Assembly (NCBI GenBank): GCA_023525975.1
Contig: CM042043.1
Span: forward strand, 35,970,001-36,034,000
DNA: 64,000 nt
Direction: 5' to 3'
Source of the DNA: Smallanthus sonchifolius
Taxonomy: Eukaryota; Streptophyta; Magnoliopsida; Asterales; Asteraceae
Part shown: positions 1-10,698 of the stretch, in pieces
Layout of the letters: every line of letters starts with the position of its first letter
Numbering within the stretch: position 1 is the first letter of the stretch
The notes under the pieces: model-generated
Told to the model about the DNA's origin: nothing
Database searches by the model: none
What the model saw: the letters and a program-made list of their open reading frames with translations, nothing else
Program-made: the position numbers and the translations under genes

Positions 1-300
1 AAGATCAGTTCTGCTTTCCTGAAGAGCTGCATTTCCTTCAAATCTTAAGCACAAAGCATTCCACAAACCCTGAGCTATTTCATGTTGCTCAAAATTCAGA
101 TACAACTCGGTCGAAAGTGCTAGAATACTAGAACCCGGTGCTCTGTTATTCCTTTCGATCAACTTCTTATCTTCTTCTGAATAAAGATCAGGATCTGCAA
201 TCGGGACTAACCCATCATCATTTATAGTCTTGGGAATATGAGGACCCTTCACAATTGATTCCCAAAGTGTGTGTTTAGTAAACTTGAAATACGCCTTCAT
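1..300 (-). CDS. copia gag, N-terminal part, cut by window edge
   Basis: Read on the minus strand, an ATG at 300 opens 100 codons without a stop up to base 1, so the gene continues beyond the window. An in-frame TGA lies just upstream of the ATG, which fixes the start. The protein resembles the N-terminal gag domain (UBN2/DUF4219 type) of plant copia elements: KAYFKFTKHTLWESIVKGP near the start and IAQGLWNALCLRFEGNAALQ near residues 76-95, the usual W-x-L-x-x-x-F-E-G signature. Gag forms the particle that packages the element RNA in the cytoplasm. The order gag, leader, PBS (844-855), LTR (859-1194) on the same strand shows that this is the 5' end of a copia element. No break is visible in the part seen; coding capacity of the rest is unknown. 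Confidence 0.75.
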   Translation of the reverse strand, partial: MKAYFKFTKHTLWESIVKGPHIPKTINDDGLVPIADPDLYSEEDKKLIERNNRAPGSSILALSTELYLNFEQHEIAQGLWNALCLRFEGNAALQESRTDL

Positions 301-843
301 TATTATTTTTCAATTTGAAAATTCTGATATTGATTTCAGCATCGGTGGTGATTTCCCAATAACTCTCTCAGTATCGTAAACATTTCCAGTCATTCTATAC
401 TTGTAATTTGAAACTTGGTTGAAATCAGAATAACTTCCCAACTTAGAACTTTTCGGTCGAAAACTTGACCGGTCGAAAAATCGACCGGTCGAAAAATCTT
501 TTCGGACAATACTTTTCGGTCAAAAAGTCTGAATATTTCGAACACAGATGAAATTTATCCTGACTTTTGGCACTACTTTTCTATCGAAAAATATAGGCTT
601 TTCGGTCGAAAAATGAATTCGACTTCTTCAACAAGACTTTTCGGGCAATTCAATAGAAGAACACTTGAATTGACCAAAAACTTTCTGTGATGATCCGAAT
701 AAAAAATCAAGCCTCCAAACTTGATGCAAACTTCATCTCCATCAATATTAGCTTCAAATCAACAACAATGGCCCCCCAAATTACTCCAATTCGATCAATT
801 TTGACTAAAATTCTTCTTGAATACCAAGAGCTTTTAACCAACA
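301..843 (-). repeat. 5' leader of the left-edge copia element with palindromes
   Basis: Non-coding leader between gag (300) and the PBS (844). It contains several copies or near-copies of the palindrome ttttcggtcgaaaa, for example at 450-463 and 600-613, plus half-sites around 475-510. The same motif occurs in the U3 region of the adjacent LTR and in the gag-only element to the right. A small ORF here (687-872) is not conserved and I do not regard it as a gene. Confidence 0.55.
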
Positions 844-855
844 GCTCTGATACCA
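844..855 (-). other. primer binding site, tRNA-iMet type
   Basis: On the minus strand the bases read tggtatcagagc, the standard plant initiator-tRNA-Met PBS, two to three bases inside the LTR end at 859. It primes minus-strand cDNA synthesis. Confidence 0.85.
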
Positions 856-858
856 CTT

Positions 859-1194
859 GTGATTCCCTCTGATATTCAAGTATAAAGTTTTCAATCACTC
901 TCTAAATTGGCGAAATCAATCCAGAAATCAAAGTCACACCGAAATGATCGAATCAAATATGAACAAGAAGAATAGAATCAATCACACAAGATGCATTCAA
1001 ACATGTTGATAATCTTCATTATACGAGCAATGTAAATCACAGAATAACAACTAAACACAGAAATTATCTCTGATAGATTTGGAATTAAACAATACAAATG
1101 AGAATAGTTTTTTGAAAATACAAAAGATAAGACTATTTATACTAAAGAGTTTCGATCGAAATCTTCTGATCGAAAAGTGTTTTCGACCGAAAAC
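859..1194 (-). repeat. 5' LTR of the left-edge copia element
   Basis: The inner end is TGTGATTCCC at 859, directly after the PBS. The outer end is unclear because the next element begins at about 1195. A TATA box (minus strand TATAAATAG, 1133-1141) lies downstream of palindromes tttcgatcgaaa (1150-1161) and ttttcgaccgaaaa (1180-1193), that is, the palindromes sit in U3 just upstream of the promoter. Confidence 0.6.
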
Positions 1195-1541
1195 TATGGT
1201 AGTAAAAAAAAATCAAGCAATTATTCGTAACAAATAAAGCAATCGATTGATAAAGACTAGAATCGAGTAGGATAATCAAGATATGAGATTGGATCAAAAA
1301 CACATAGTTAAAGGTTTAACTCTCTATTGTATTGATATGTCAAATGAAGTCCCACTTACAAAAGTTAAACTAAACAAGTATTTGTACTAAGAAGACAAAG
1401 AATGAGTTCATCCGAAATACATTTCGGTCGAAATGCATTTCATCCGAAGACTATAAGATTTCGGTCGAAATCTTTTAACTTTAAAGAATTCTTCCGTCTT
1501 CAGACTATTTTATATGCGATGGCCTAAAAATAGTTCCAACA
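1195..1541 (-). repeat. 3' LTR of gag-only copia
   Basis: Aligns with 3884-4218 through almost its whole length and ends TTCCAACA at 1541. The stretch before ttattcg at 1221 differs, so the exact left end (1195 or about 1219) is uncertain. It holds palindromes atttcggtcgaaat (1424-1437) and gatttcggtcgaaatc (1459-1474). Confidence 0.7.
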
Positions 1542-1556
1542 ATCTCCCCCTAGGCC
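1542..1556 (-). other. polypurine tract
   Basis: On the minus strand this reads cctagggggagat directly before the 3' LTR, the expected primer for plus-strand DNA synthesis. Its position right after the gag region shows that pol has been lost from between. Confidence 0.7.
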
Positions 1557-1759
1557 ATTGCATATCAAAACACAAGAATTCTGCCAAGCTCCCTCATACA
1601 TTTTGCATCATCAAAGTTGGATCTTGGACTCGAATATTTAACTCTCCAAACTTGTCTTGTTTTAACTTTGTCATTCCAATCTTGTTTCCGTTTCGACATA
1701 TTGTATGTCCAAAACGTCTTCAAACTATTAAAGACTTTAACAACCTTCTCTTAAAACTT

Positions 1760-3202
1760 TCTCTTAGGTTGAAAAACAACCTTCTGTTTGGAAGACTTGT
1801 GTTTCTTAATAAAACATTCTCTTGATAAATGACCCTACTTTCCACAGCTGAAACATTTTTTCAAAGCAGGACATGGTCTTTGATAAGGCCCCTTTTGAGA
1901 TTCTGACTTGTCTTTAGACTTTTGTTCTACAACTTTTAACGTTTCTACTCCCTCTATAACAAACATGAGAGGAGCAAATTTATTTGAATCGAACGGGATG
2001 GCATTAGAATTAAGTTGACTGTCTTTCTTGAACCCTAAGCCACCCTTATTATCAAAATAATCCACACATTCAACGAATTCTTCAGCTTTGTCACTGACAC
2101 AATCATCATCAGAAGTAAGATCATTTGGAATCTTCAATTCAACTTTATTTGATTTGGAATTTCTTTTTGGCTCTAACGAAGGATAAACATTTGGCACAAA
2201 TGGCTCTGGAATGTATGGTTGAGGCATATGTGAATAAAATCCATTTGTAGTAAATGGAGGAGAAACACTCTTGTATCACATCTCGCTATTCACTTTATCA
2301 TTAACTTTAGCCTAAATGTTTTCATCAGTTCCTTTATATCCAAGCCTAGAAGTTACTTTGTCATGTATTTGAGCTTCAATGATTCCACTAGCCACTTTCC
2401 CAGAAATGTTTATTTTGTCAACTTTAATTGTTGTATTTGCTATCTTTTCCATATTATCGGTCATCAATTTCTTTTCTGTTTCTCTTTCAGCAATCAACAG
2501 TTTAATCTCATAATTATTTCTCTTTAACTGAAGCTTCACATGAGAATTTTCTTTGACACAGTCATCAATCTTACTTTTATACTCTTTCTCACAACCTTTT
2601 AGAATTTTGTTTGTAGTATGTGCATGTTTCAATGCATCCATCTTAAGTTGATTTTGACTCTTGTAATCAACAATTTTCTCAAAACACTCCACAGAACACA
2701 TATTTTCGTTGAGCAGTTCAGAATAAGCTGTAAGTTTTTGTGACTCTTTCACTGCTTCAGCAACCAAATCTGATTCTATACGTTTACATATTTCTTGAAA
2801 ATTATAACTGTATCCTCCTTTGATCACTATTATGTTCTGATCAGCTTTGAGTGCATATAATTGTAGCTTTGCACATAAATCCTCTAATGAGTTAAACTGT
2901 AATCCTTTATTTCTGATATTAAGTTTATAAATCTCCCATTCCTGTGGTTGAGCATTGAGAAAATTATCCACGACTTCTGATTTTTCATATTCAAGATCAA
3001 CCTCTTTTAGATCATTGATCAATTTCACATATCTGTGATACTGGTCCGTCAAATATTCTCCTTCTGCGTGTGTGAAAACTTGATTTATTTTCTTTAATTG
3101 GTCTAGGCTGGCTTTTCCTTTCACATCTTCCTTATAAAGATCTGGATGAACATACCCCAATCCATTTACATAGACCTTATGCATACCCCCTTCGTCAACC
3201 AT
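1760..3202 (-). pseudogene. copia gag with coiled coil and broken CCHC zinc knuckle
   Basis: One minus-strand frame runs from ATG 3202 through 296 codons to a stop at 2312, then continues in the same frame (130 codons, 2227-1835) into a zinc knuckle. The first part has a gag signature (VVDNFLNAQPQEWEIYKLNI) and a long charged, probably coiled-coil stretch. The knuckle CFSC-GK-stop-GHLSREC has all four metal ligands (CCHC), but an amber codon interrupts it at 1832-1834. Two or more nonsense codons make it a pseudogene. After the knuckle the frame runs into the PPT with no protease or integrase. The gag would have formed the RNA-packaging particle. Confidence 0.75.
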
Positions 3203-3285
3203 TGAGTTTTTTTTATATATTTTTTTAACTATCTCATTTTTTCAAAATCAGCGTCAAACATAGCTTCGAACATCCTCTAAAAATT

Positions 3286-3660
3286 TTGAACAAGAAAGTT
3301 TTTCCTGCCAAAAATATAAATTATATATATATTTATTTATTTATTTATTTACTCCCACAGTTTTCGACCAAAAACTTTGAGAATTTGGGTAGGACTTTTC
3401 GACCGAAAAGTAAGATTTCGATCAGGAGGAATGCCACAAAACTTGAGATTTCGATCAAAGGATTTTGATCTGACTTTTCGACCGAAAAACCTATAAAAGA
3501 GACTTGAGATGAGACTTTTCGACCGAAAAACCTGTAGATAAGACTTTTCGACCGAAAAACCTGTAGAAGAGACTTTTCGACCGAAAAACCTTTAGAGTAG
3601 AATTTTTGAGTGAAAAGTCAAGATTTTGACCCCTTCAACAGAGATTTCGGGCGATTCAAC
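3286..3660 (-). repeat. palindrome array in the leader of gag-only copia
   Basis: The motif ttttcgaccgaaaa begins at 3396, 3475, 3516, 3545 and 3574. The last three copies are 29 bp apart within a tandem unit containing cctgtag. A degenerate copy sits at 3361. A TTTA microsatellite lies at about 3330-3350. The region is the transcribed 5' leader between PBS and gag. Confidence 0.7.
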
Positions 3661-3869
3661 TGAAACTCGAAAAACTCTGACCTGCAACTTCCAAACCTCA
3701 AATTAAACCCCGAAAATCATCCCAAGCTTCATCTCCACTGTTTTGCATGCTAAATACTCAAAAATGACACTGAAAACGATCCAATATTATGACTTTTGAA
3801 TCTTGAAAAGTTGAAAACTTTGACAAAACTTTGAAACGTGCTTGAATCTCCCAAAACCGAGCACCGAAA

Positions 3870-3881
3870 GCTCTGACACCA
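3870..3881 (-). other. primer binding site, tRNA-iMet type
   Basis: Minus strand tggtgtcagagc, one mismatch from the consensus tggtatcagagc, two bases inside the LTR end at 3884. Confidence 0.75.
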
Positions 3882-3883
3882 TT

Positions 3884-4218
3884 TGTGGTTTCTGTTATTC
3901 GTAGCAAATCAAGCAATCGATCGATAAAGACTAGAATTGAGTAGGATAATCAAGATATGAGATTGGATCAAAAACACATAGTTAAAGGTGTAACTCTCTC
4001 TATTGTAATGATATGTCAAATGAAGTCCCACTTACAAAAGTCAAACTAAACAAGTATTTATACTAAGAAGACAAAGAATGAGTTCGTCCGAAATACATTT
4101 CGGTCGAAATGTTTTTCGTCCGAAAACTATAAGATTTTGGTCAAAATCTTTTAACTTCAAAGAATTCTTCCGTCTTCAGACTGTTTTATATTCGATGGCC
4201 TAAAAATAAGTTCCAACA
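3884..4218 (-). repeat. 5' LTR of gag-only copia
   Basis: Runs TGTGGT (3884) to CCAACA (4218) on the plus strand. TATA box TATAAATA on the minus strand at 4055-4062, with palindromic motifs such as atttcggtcgaaat (4098-4111) just upstream in the minus-strand sense. Confidence 0.75.
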
Positions 4219-4559
4219 GTTAAAGGTAGGATCACGATTCCTAAGTCACTTAGGCCGGTACTACAGTCACAATTGAAGGACAAATATCACGTAAAGTCAT
4301 TTAAGCGGGTGTAATTGAGGAAAACGTATCTAAGCTTGACCTTGCTTGTAATGCCCCTCAAACCGAGAATTGTGTAGTTGACACAATTGGTATTTTCATA
4401 CCTACCTGTCTAGCTATGCCAATGAAAAGTGCTTAGCCATTCACTGTAACATAGTAAACCGGGATCTCATTCTTAATTATAAATCTTTTGTCTTTGGGTC
4501 ATTAATATAATTAAGATAATTAAAGCATGAAAATACTAAAATTTAATTGAATTTTGTAG
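4219..4559. other. non-coding, probably copia leader
   Basis: No ORF or RNA gene seen. It directly precedes a copia gag start at 4560 and becomes AT-rich towards it, consistent with a 5' leader whose LTR is missing. Confidence 0.35.
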
Positions 4560-4830
4560 ATGGCTCCGTCTACTGATGTTGTTATCCTAGAGTGTCTTAA
4601 CAATATTCTTAAAATCAAACTCGATGAAACAAACTTCTTGGAATGGTACTACAATCTAAAGAAAGTCCTTAGATATAACAAGAAGATGCATGTTCTTAAA
4701 TTTGACCTCCTTAAGTAGCCATCTGAGGATGCTGGCGAGTTTGTCAGAAATGCATGGAAAAAAATTAAGGTTGATACTCATGCTATATCAAACCTTATGC
4801 TAGCATCTGTCGACTCAGAGATTATCTAAG
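4560..4830 (+). pseudogene. copia gag N-terminal fragment
   Basis: ATG at 4560 opens a frame with the gag N-terminal pattern LDETNFLEWYYNLKKVLRYN. A TAG stop interrupts it after about 51 codons; the same frame continues (PSEDAGEFVRNAWKKI, NLMLASVDSEI) to a TAA near 4828, after which similarity ends. It is a truncated gag. The copia integrase remains at 46082-47283 could be the distal part of the same element, split by the nest, but I cannot join them with confidence. Confidence 0.65.
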
Positions 4831-5348
4831 AAAGGCAGACATTGTACTTTTAGGATGCAAGGCGGTGGTGCCTGAGTTTTGAGGAGTCGTCACTCGGTGG
4901 TGATTAGAGTACGAGATGCGAAGGGCGACGTATGCTCCTAATTGTGAAAAGCAAGGAAACTTACTTGGGAATGATCATCGGAATAACAAGATCATCAGGG
5001 TTATCAAAAGGAGTGACGGTACAGGAGTGGCGAGCGGATTAGGAAGATTGGATGAACAAGCAGGTAATTGATGACGATGTGCCATAATCATACAAATTGG
5101 GGAATCAAGGGATGAATCGATGAGTAGGCGAGGCCTACTAGTCCCAAAGCTGAGAACGAAAAGTAGAGAAAACTTTGAACACCATGGTTAGTGAACGTGT
5201 TGAAAGGTGTTGACCTCGACGAGGCATGCAAAAGAGGGCGGTTGCACCAAAGGATTTTAGTTGCGCCAATTGTAGCGGAAAGATGAATTGCGTTGGTTTG
5301 TGCCGACGCAGGATTCGAGGACGAATCCTCTTCTAAGGGGGGTAGACT
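4831..5348 (+). mobile_element. 3' internal end and PPT of a long-LTR gypsy-like element
   Basis: No gene is seen. The last bases match the corresponding end of the LARD at 13382-13420 (opposite strand): an inverted repeat ggattcgaggacgaatcc at 5311-5328 followed by a polypurine tract aaggggggtagact at 5335-5348, directly before the LTR start TGTAACATC. The 5' LTR and most of the internal region are missing. Confidence 0.65.
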
Positions 5349-7348
5349 TGTAACATCTCGGAAATCCATATGATGATTGTTCGGGTAGTGGGCGAACCGA
5401 ATCTTTACTAAATGTAATAAGAAGCATTGTTTCTCATTTTAAATACATTTTAACGTCGAAAAAGAAACGGTTAGTCTCTTGTAAAGGGCTCGGGGTCAAA
5501 ATATACGAGGGATAACTAGAGGGACTCAGATGGAAGTTAAAAGGGGTTTAAAAGCCACCTTATGGAAAACCCTAAGCCATTCGGCTAGGGGTGTTGCACG
5601 ACGGCAGTCGAAGGGGAATAAGATGGGAGGCCGGTGACAGTGGTTTGGAGCACGAGACTTCACTACACATTAAGGTAATCTCCGTTTAATCGTTGTATGC
5701 ATTTATTTACATGTTTGGTTAAAGAGCTCGATAAGGGTATTGGGTGCCCTCGGCTGTGACCGATGGCAAGGACAAAGGCAGTGAGGTGGCCGACTTCGGT
5801 GGTGGTCGCGGCCTACGTTAACGCTGACTGTGGAGATGGTGGTAGCGCACTGTAGGTGGTGGTGGTTGATGTCGTCTAGACGGTCTATAAAATAATTAAC
5901 AAAACCTAACCTAGACTCCTAAGAAATAAAACGAATACCTTCTAACTAAACCGCATTGACAGACAAGTGTACATATCGAGTGTAGCACAACTTAATGGTA
6001 AACCGGATTATCGAACCCTAGAGACACTATGTAACAGTACTAGACTCTGACTCGGAGTAAAGATTGATTTGGTTTGGGGGTTTGACTACACTACTAAATT
6101 AACTAAGGAATGCAGAAAACTATGGTCGATTTAACTATCAAGAGGAAAGCTAAGGAAATATCAAGAATGGGAAGAATGCCACCTAGGTCGGAATCTTACT
6201 TGCAAAACACAACTTCTACCGGTTCTGGAAACAATGATGGATCTGGGTTTCTAAGGATGACAACTAAAGACTATCTAGTGGATCCCTAATCACTCTCTGT
6301 GTGTCACCAACTAAGGAACCTAAAGCGTACTAACTCACCAGATGGTTGGATCACCTTTCGGTTTCTCCAACAATGACAATGTACCCTGAAGACAGATCAC
6401 CTTTCATTCTCACTATCCACAATACATTTAAGGAATGCACGGGGTAATCTCAGGATAACAATTATGACTTGAACTAGCATAAATAACTAGACACCTAATA
6501 CTAACGCCCTCTCAGACTGTTAACACTCGGATTCCTAATGACAAAGACTAGACAACTACTTCGCACCTCTCGAGTATTGAATTAGGAAGAACACTCAATC
6601 TAATCACGGATCAACTAACACTCCTATGGATTACTACGTCTAGCAAACCACTCAGGTCACAAACAATAAGCAACCAACCTAAACATGCATCTATTAATGA
6701 AAGACATTCAACAAGACAACATGAGAAGCATTAATCAACACATAACAAGAATAAAGTATGCATAATCATCACATTAACCATACTGAGATCCTTTACATAA
6801 TCAATTAAGCCATCAAACGAATCCAAAACCGATAACAGTTGCAACTTCAACAAATATTCATCTAATGACCCAGGCAGTATTAATGTTTAGCCTAGAATCA
6901 TGTTCGAAACACCAAAACAGAAGTAATAAACATAAACCATGGTTTTAAAGAAAGAATTCAAGAAGAAAGTTTCAAACTTGAAACCAAAAACATAAATCAA
7001 ATGAACCCGAACTCCAAAGCTTTGATCTTTACATTTGATTCCTCCTCTAATCGCCTCAAACCCTTCTCTGGATGGCCAACAAACGAACTTCTAACCTAAT
7101 TGCATTCAAACTCTATTTATTTATCGATTAGGCCTTTTTCTCAAATTAGGGCATCTCGCGTACCACGAGGAACAAAATAATCGGGGCTGGATTTGGATTC
7201 CCTCGCGTATCGCGAGGGATTTTCTCTCCTCCTTCACGTACCACGAGGACTTGATTTTCAACAGTTTTCTCTTTTGAACTCTCGACTTTATTCTCTTGCT
7301 CAGTTTCTTCGTGATTTGACTTGTATTCACCTATAGCACCTGAAAACA

Positions 7349-7646
7349 TGTTGATGCATGTTTTGTGATAGGCACTCTGGATCGAGCTAAAGCTTTTGTT
7401 ATTATCTATTTCAGTCTTATATGTATTTAGTACTTGTTGTATTTTGTTTATCGAGTTGTAATATGTCATGTTTATATCTGAACTTGTATTATTTTGCTAT
7501 TGATGCATGTTTTGTGACAGACACTCTGGATCGAGCTAAAGCTTTTGTTATTATCTATTTCAGTCTTGTATGTATTTAGTACTTGTTGTATTTTGTTTAT
7601 TGAGTTGTAATATGTCATGTTTATATCTGAACTTGTATTATTTTGA
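7349..7646 (+). repeat. 149-bp tandem duplication inside the 5' LTR
   Basis: Bases 7349-7497 are repeated almost exactly from 7498. The 3' LTR has only one copy. The junction shares ttg between the two ends, as expected for a microhomology-mediated duplication after insertion. Confidence 0.85.
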
Positions 7647-8055
7647 TATTGTACTAAACAAATACGCAAGGATGTGTTCCTACGTATTTGTCAAGTACAA
7701 TGGTCATGCGTACTTAGACAAGTATGCATGAACATTAGTCATGCGTACTTGCCAAGTACGCATGGACCAAGTCTATAAACAACATAGTTTGTTTCATTTT
7801 CTACACATATGTAATCCCACACACAAGTACGCACAGATCGGTTTTGTATCAGTCGAGAAGTCTTTCCATTTGTAACTGTACTTGTTTGAAACACTATGAT
7901 ATCAATAGACCGTGTATTTATTAGTATATCCTTGTGTTGATTGTCATACTTTCATTCATACTTTGTTCCACCTAGTAACGGGCATTCTGCACCTATTTAC
8001 TAGGCTGCATTCTCACACGTTCTCGATCCGACACACCCACCTGGGGGGACCTACA
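7349..8055 (+). repeat. 5' LTR of C3
   Basis: TGTTGATGCATG to GGGACCTACA, matching the 3' LTR at 41132-41688. It is about 150 bp longer because of a tandem duplication at its start. Palindromes at 7708-7727 and 7743-7761 lie upstream of a TATA box at 7774-7780. Confidence 0.88.
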
Positions 8056-8057
8056 AG

Positions 8058-8069
8058 TGGTATCAGAGC
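8058..8069 (+). other. primer binding site of C3
   Basis: tggtatcagagc, complementary to plant initiator tRNA-Met, two bases after the 5' LTR end. Confidence 0.92.
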
Positions 8070-8684
8070 CTATGTTCTTGTTTCTGAGTGTTGTGAGTAT
8101 GTTAGGAACACTTTTCATCCAAATGTGGTTCTTATTACATCTGCATTGGAGGTTGTTTGAGTCTTGTTTCATACACTTGTTCATCTTGAAGAGAATCCCA
8201 TTTCCATTGTTGTTCTTGTTTTGGTGTTCTAGTCATCATTTTCTGTTTTGAGTCTCAAATCTGATCACCTATTCAAATCACATTGTTCATACCTTTCAAC
8301 TTGGTCAGATCAGTTTTTGATCAGGACAAGTGGATACATTTGTCAAAACTCATCCTTCTGTCCCATGCGTATTTGTCACACTCATGCGTACTTGTTATTC
8401 TGCGCATTTATTGTCTTGCGTACTTTAGACCATGCGTACTTGTCAAGCTCCTGCGTACTTGTGACCTTGTATACTTGTATCCTTGCATACTTGTCATCCT
8501 ACACATTTTTCATTCCAGTGTACTTAGTATCTTGTGTGTATTTGTCATTTCTGCGTACTTAGTTGTTTCATGTGTACTAGCTAATCCTGCGCACTTATAA
8601 GTACGCAAGACCATCTTTGTTCATACATACTTATAGTCAAATACCCAAGTTTAAATTGAACTTTTGATTACTGTGTCTTACACA
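8070..8684 (+). other. leader of C3 with degenerate tgcgtacttgt half-sites
   Basis: Transcribed leader before gag. From about 8365 to 8605 it holds more than ten degenerate copies of the half-site tgcgtacttgt, the arm of the palindrome in the LTR. Overlapping short frames here are repeat artefacts. Confidence 0.6.
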
Positions 8685-10698
8685 ATGGCAAATCTTCAAA
8701 ATATCAGCAGCCTGTTGAATTATGACGATGAAATAGGCACTCCACAGAAACCCCCAAAGTTACTAAATATGAATGACTATTCCAACTGGAAAGCTAGATT
8801 TGAGGAATATGTTTCATACACAGATTCAAACATGTGGATACCTATTTTAGAAGGTTATAAACATCCAATCCATGAATTCCTTGGTGAAAACCAACCCAAG
8901 CCAATTTCTAGACTTGATGCTGAAGAAAAGAAAGCATATGATCTAGAAAAGAAGGCACATGGTTCCTTAACCATGGCTCTAACCCGAGACATCTTTCACA
9001 GTTTCAGAGGTTATGATTCCTCTAAAGACTTGTGGAAAGCTTTGCAAAAATGGTTTGAGGGTAACAATGATGTTAAGAAAAGCAAAAAGGAGTTGTTAAG
9101 AAAACAATATGAATGTTTCAGATATTTTGAACATGAATCCATTGACGAACTTATCTCTAGATTCTATCATCTTCAGACTGAACTTAAGTCATATGAATTA
9201 AATATCCCGATGATGAACTAGTTGAAAAGTTTCTTGAAGCATTACCCCCCAAGTTTGACATGTACACAACTCTTTTAAGAGAAAACTCTAAATTTTTTGA
9301 AATGACCATTGATGAGGTAATAGGAAAAATACAAGCACATGACATGAATTTAAGAAAGAAAGAAACAACTAGCAGACCGTTAGTGCAAGAGCCGTCAATG
9401 TACTTTGGAGCCTCTTCCACATCAAAAACCACAAGACCGGGTATTGCTTTGTTCTCAGGGAATCCTGCACAAGAAGAAGGAAATGGCTGCAATAGTCATA
9501 CCTGTTTTGCTGCTACAGGTTTAAGTTCACACCAACAGAGGAGTCCAAAATCTACACCTTCACCTGATTTTGTAAAGATTGCAGAAGATCATGTAGCACT
9601 GTTTTCATCATGCATGTTGGCATATGAAAACTTCATTGGTGGCAAACTAACTGATCGAGAAACAATTGAAGAAGATTTCAATCAGGTGGATCCTGATGAC
9701 ATGTAAGATATGGATATTCAGTGGAATATGGCCATGATCTTGAGAAGGGCTAAACGTTTTCTGAATAGAACCGGCAGAAAATTTATCGGTGGGCATTCTA
9801 ATGCTAAAATTGGTTTTGGTGAATCAAAAGCTAAGTGTTACAAATGCCTGAATTTTGGACACTTTGCACGAGAATGTCAGAAAGACAAGGCATCGGCCTC
9901 AGGTTTCACTCAACCAAGTTCAGGAAGCAACCAAAATTACAACAACCAAAGCTTCAGCAACAACCGCAGTCAAAATCAAGGAGCTTCATCTAATGCACTG
10001 GTAGCTCAACAAGACAACATTTACGACTGAGTTATTTATCTTGAAGATGCCATTATTGCACACACTCAGATGGGTTTGATGGCAGAAATCATAGAGATGA
10101 TAAAAGCTGAAGAAAGGGAAACAATTGTTGCTACAGATCAACAGGGATCAGCATTTGATTTGATGGTTATTGGAGAAGCATCCAATTCATTAACCGAGGT
10201 AGATTCTAATTCTTTTATTGTTATTCCCTGTAATAATTGTATAAAATTAAAAAGTGAAAATGATAAAATTCAGGATCAACTCGAACCTCTACGTATTGCA
10301 GCTCTAAACTATAAAGAAAATGAAAAACGTTTTAAAGAATCTATTGAAAATCTCAGAAAAGACAAACATGATTTTTCAATAAAGATAAGTGAACAACAAT
10401 TTCATTTAGATGTTGCCTACAAAGAGTTAGAGAAAAAGAATTTCGAAATAGCCAAACATCATAATGAAATTTTGAAGTTAAGTGGAAAAATTAAAAAATT
10501 TAGAAATTCTCATTTTGTGACGGAACACTATGAATCAGTTGTACGAAAAGTAAATGACATAGGTTTAGGTACTAATGTCATTCCACCACCAGTTAACGGG
10601 ACATTTGTCAATGGGCCATTCGACATTGATCTATCCATTCTTGATGAATCTTCAACTAAGGATAAATCATCTTCAGATGAAGAGTTTTATTCTGATGA
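8685..10698 (+). pseudogene. copia gag of C3, 5' part
   Basis: Start MANLQNISSLLNYDDEIGTP at 8685, chosen because C1 has the matching start at 19285. Domains: gag/UBN2 (WKALQKWFEGNNDVKKSKKE; SRFYHLQTEL), a CCHC zinc knuckle CYKCLNFGHFARECQ at 9837-9881, a long coiled coil (about 10240-10520), then a Ser/Asp-rich tail (FDIDLSILDESSTKD). Breaks: a frameshift near 9200, TAA at 9704, TGA at 10028, then interruption at 10698 by the LARD. It continues at 32357-32420 and 34263 onward. Gag would bind element RNA and form particles. Compared with C1, C3 keeps the native coiled coil downstream of the knuckle. Confidence 0.85.

Larger units (their letters stand above)
1195..4218 (-). mobile_element. gag-only copia derivative (non-autonomous)
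   Basis: Two similar LTRs (1195-1541 and 3884-4218) flank an internal region of about 2.3 kb in minus orientation: PBS 3870-3881, palindrome-rich leader, gag with a zinc knuckle, then directly the polypurine tract at 1542-1556. Protease, integrase, RT and RNase H are absent, so movement would need pol from a related element. No convincing TSD was found. It lies against the LTR of the left-edge copia and shares its palindrome family, so both are probably related families. Confidence 0.75.

Noticed and set aside
5088..5369. 93-codon minus-strand ORF
   Set aside because: Spans the PPT and LTR start of a plus-strand element; no motif, not conserved in the related LARD.
8248..8600. Two overlapping Cys/Leu-rich ORFs of about 105 codons
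   Set aside because: They are translations of repeated tgcgtacttgt half-sites in the C3 leader.
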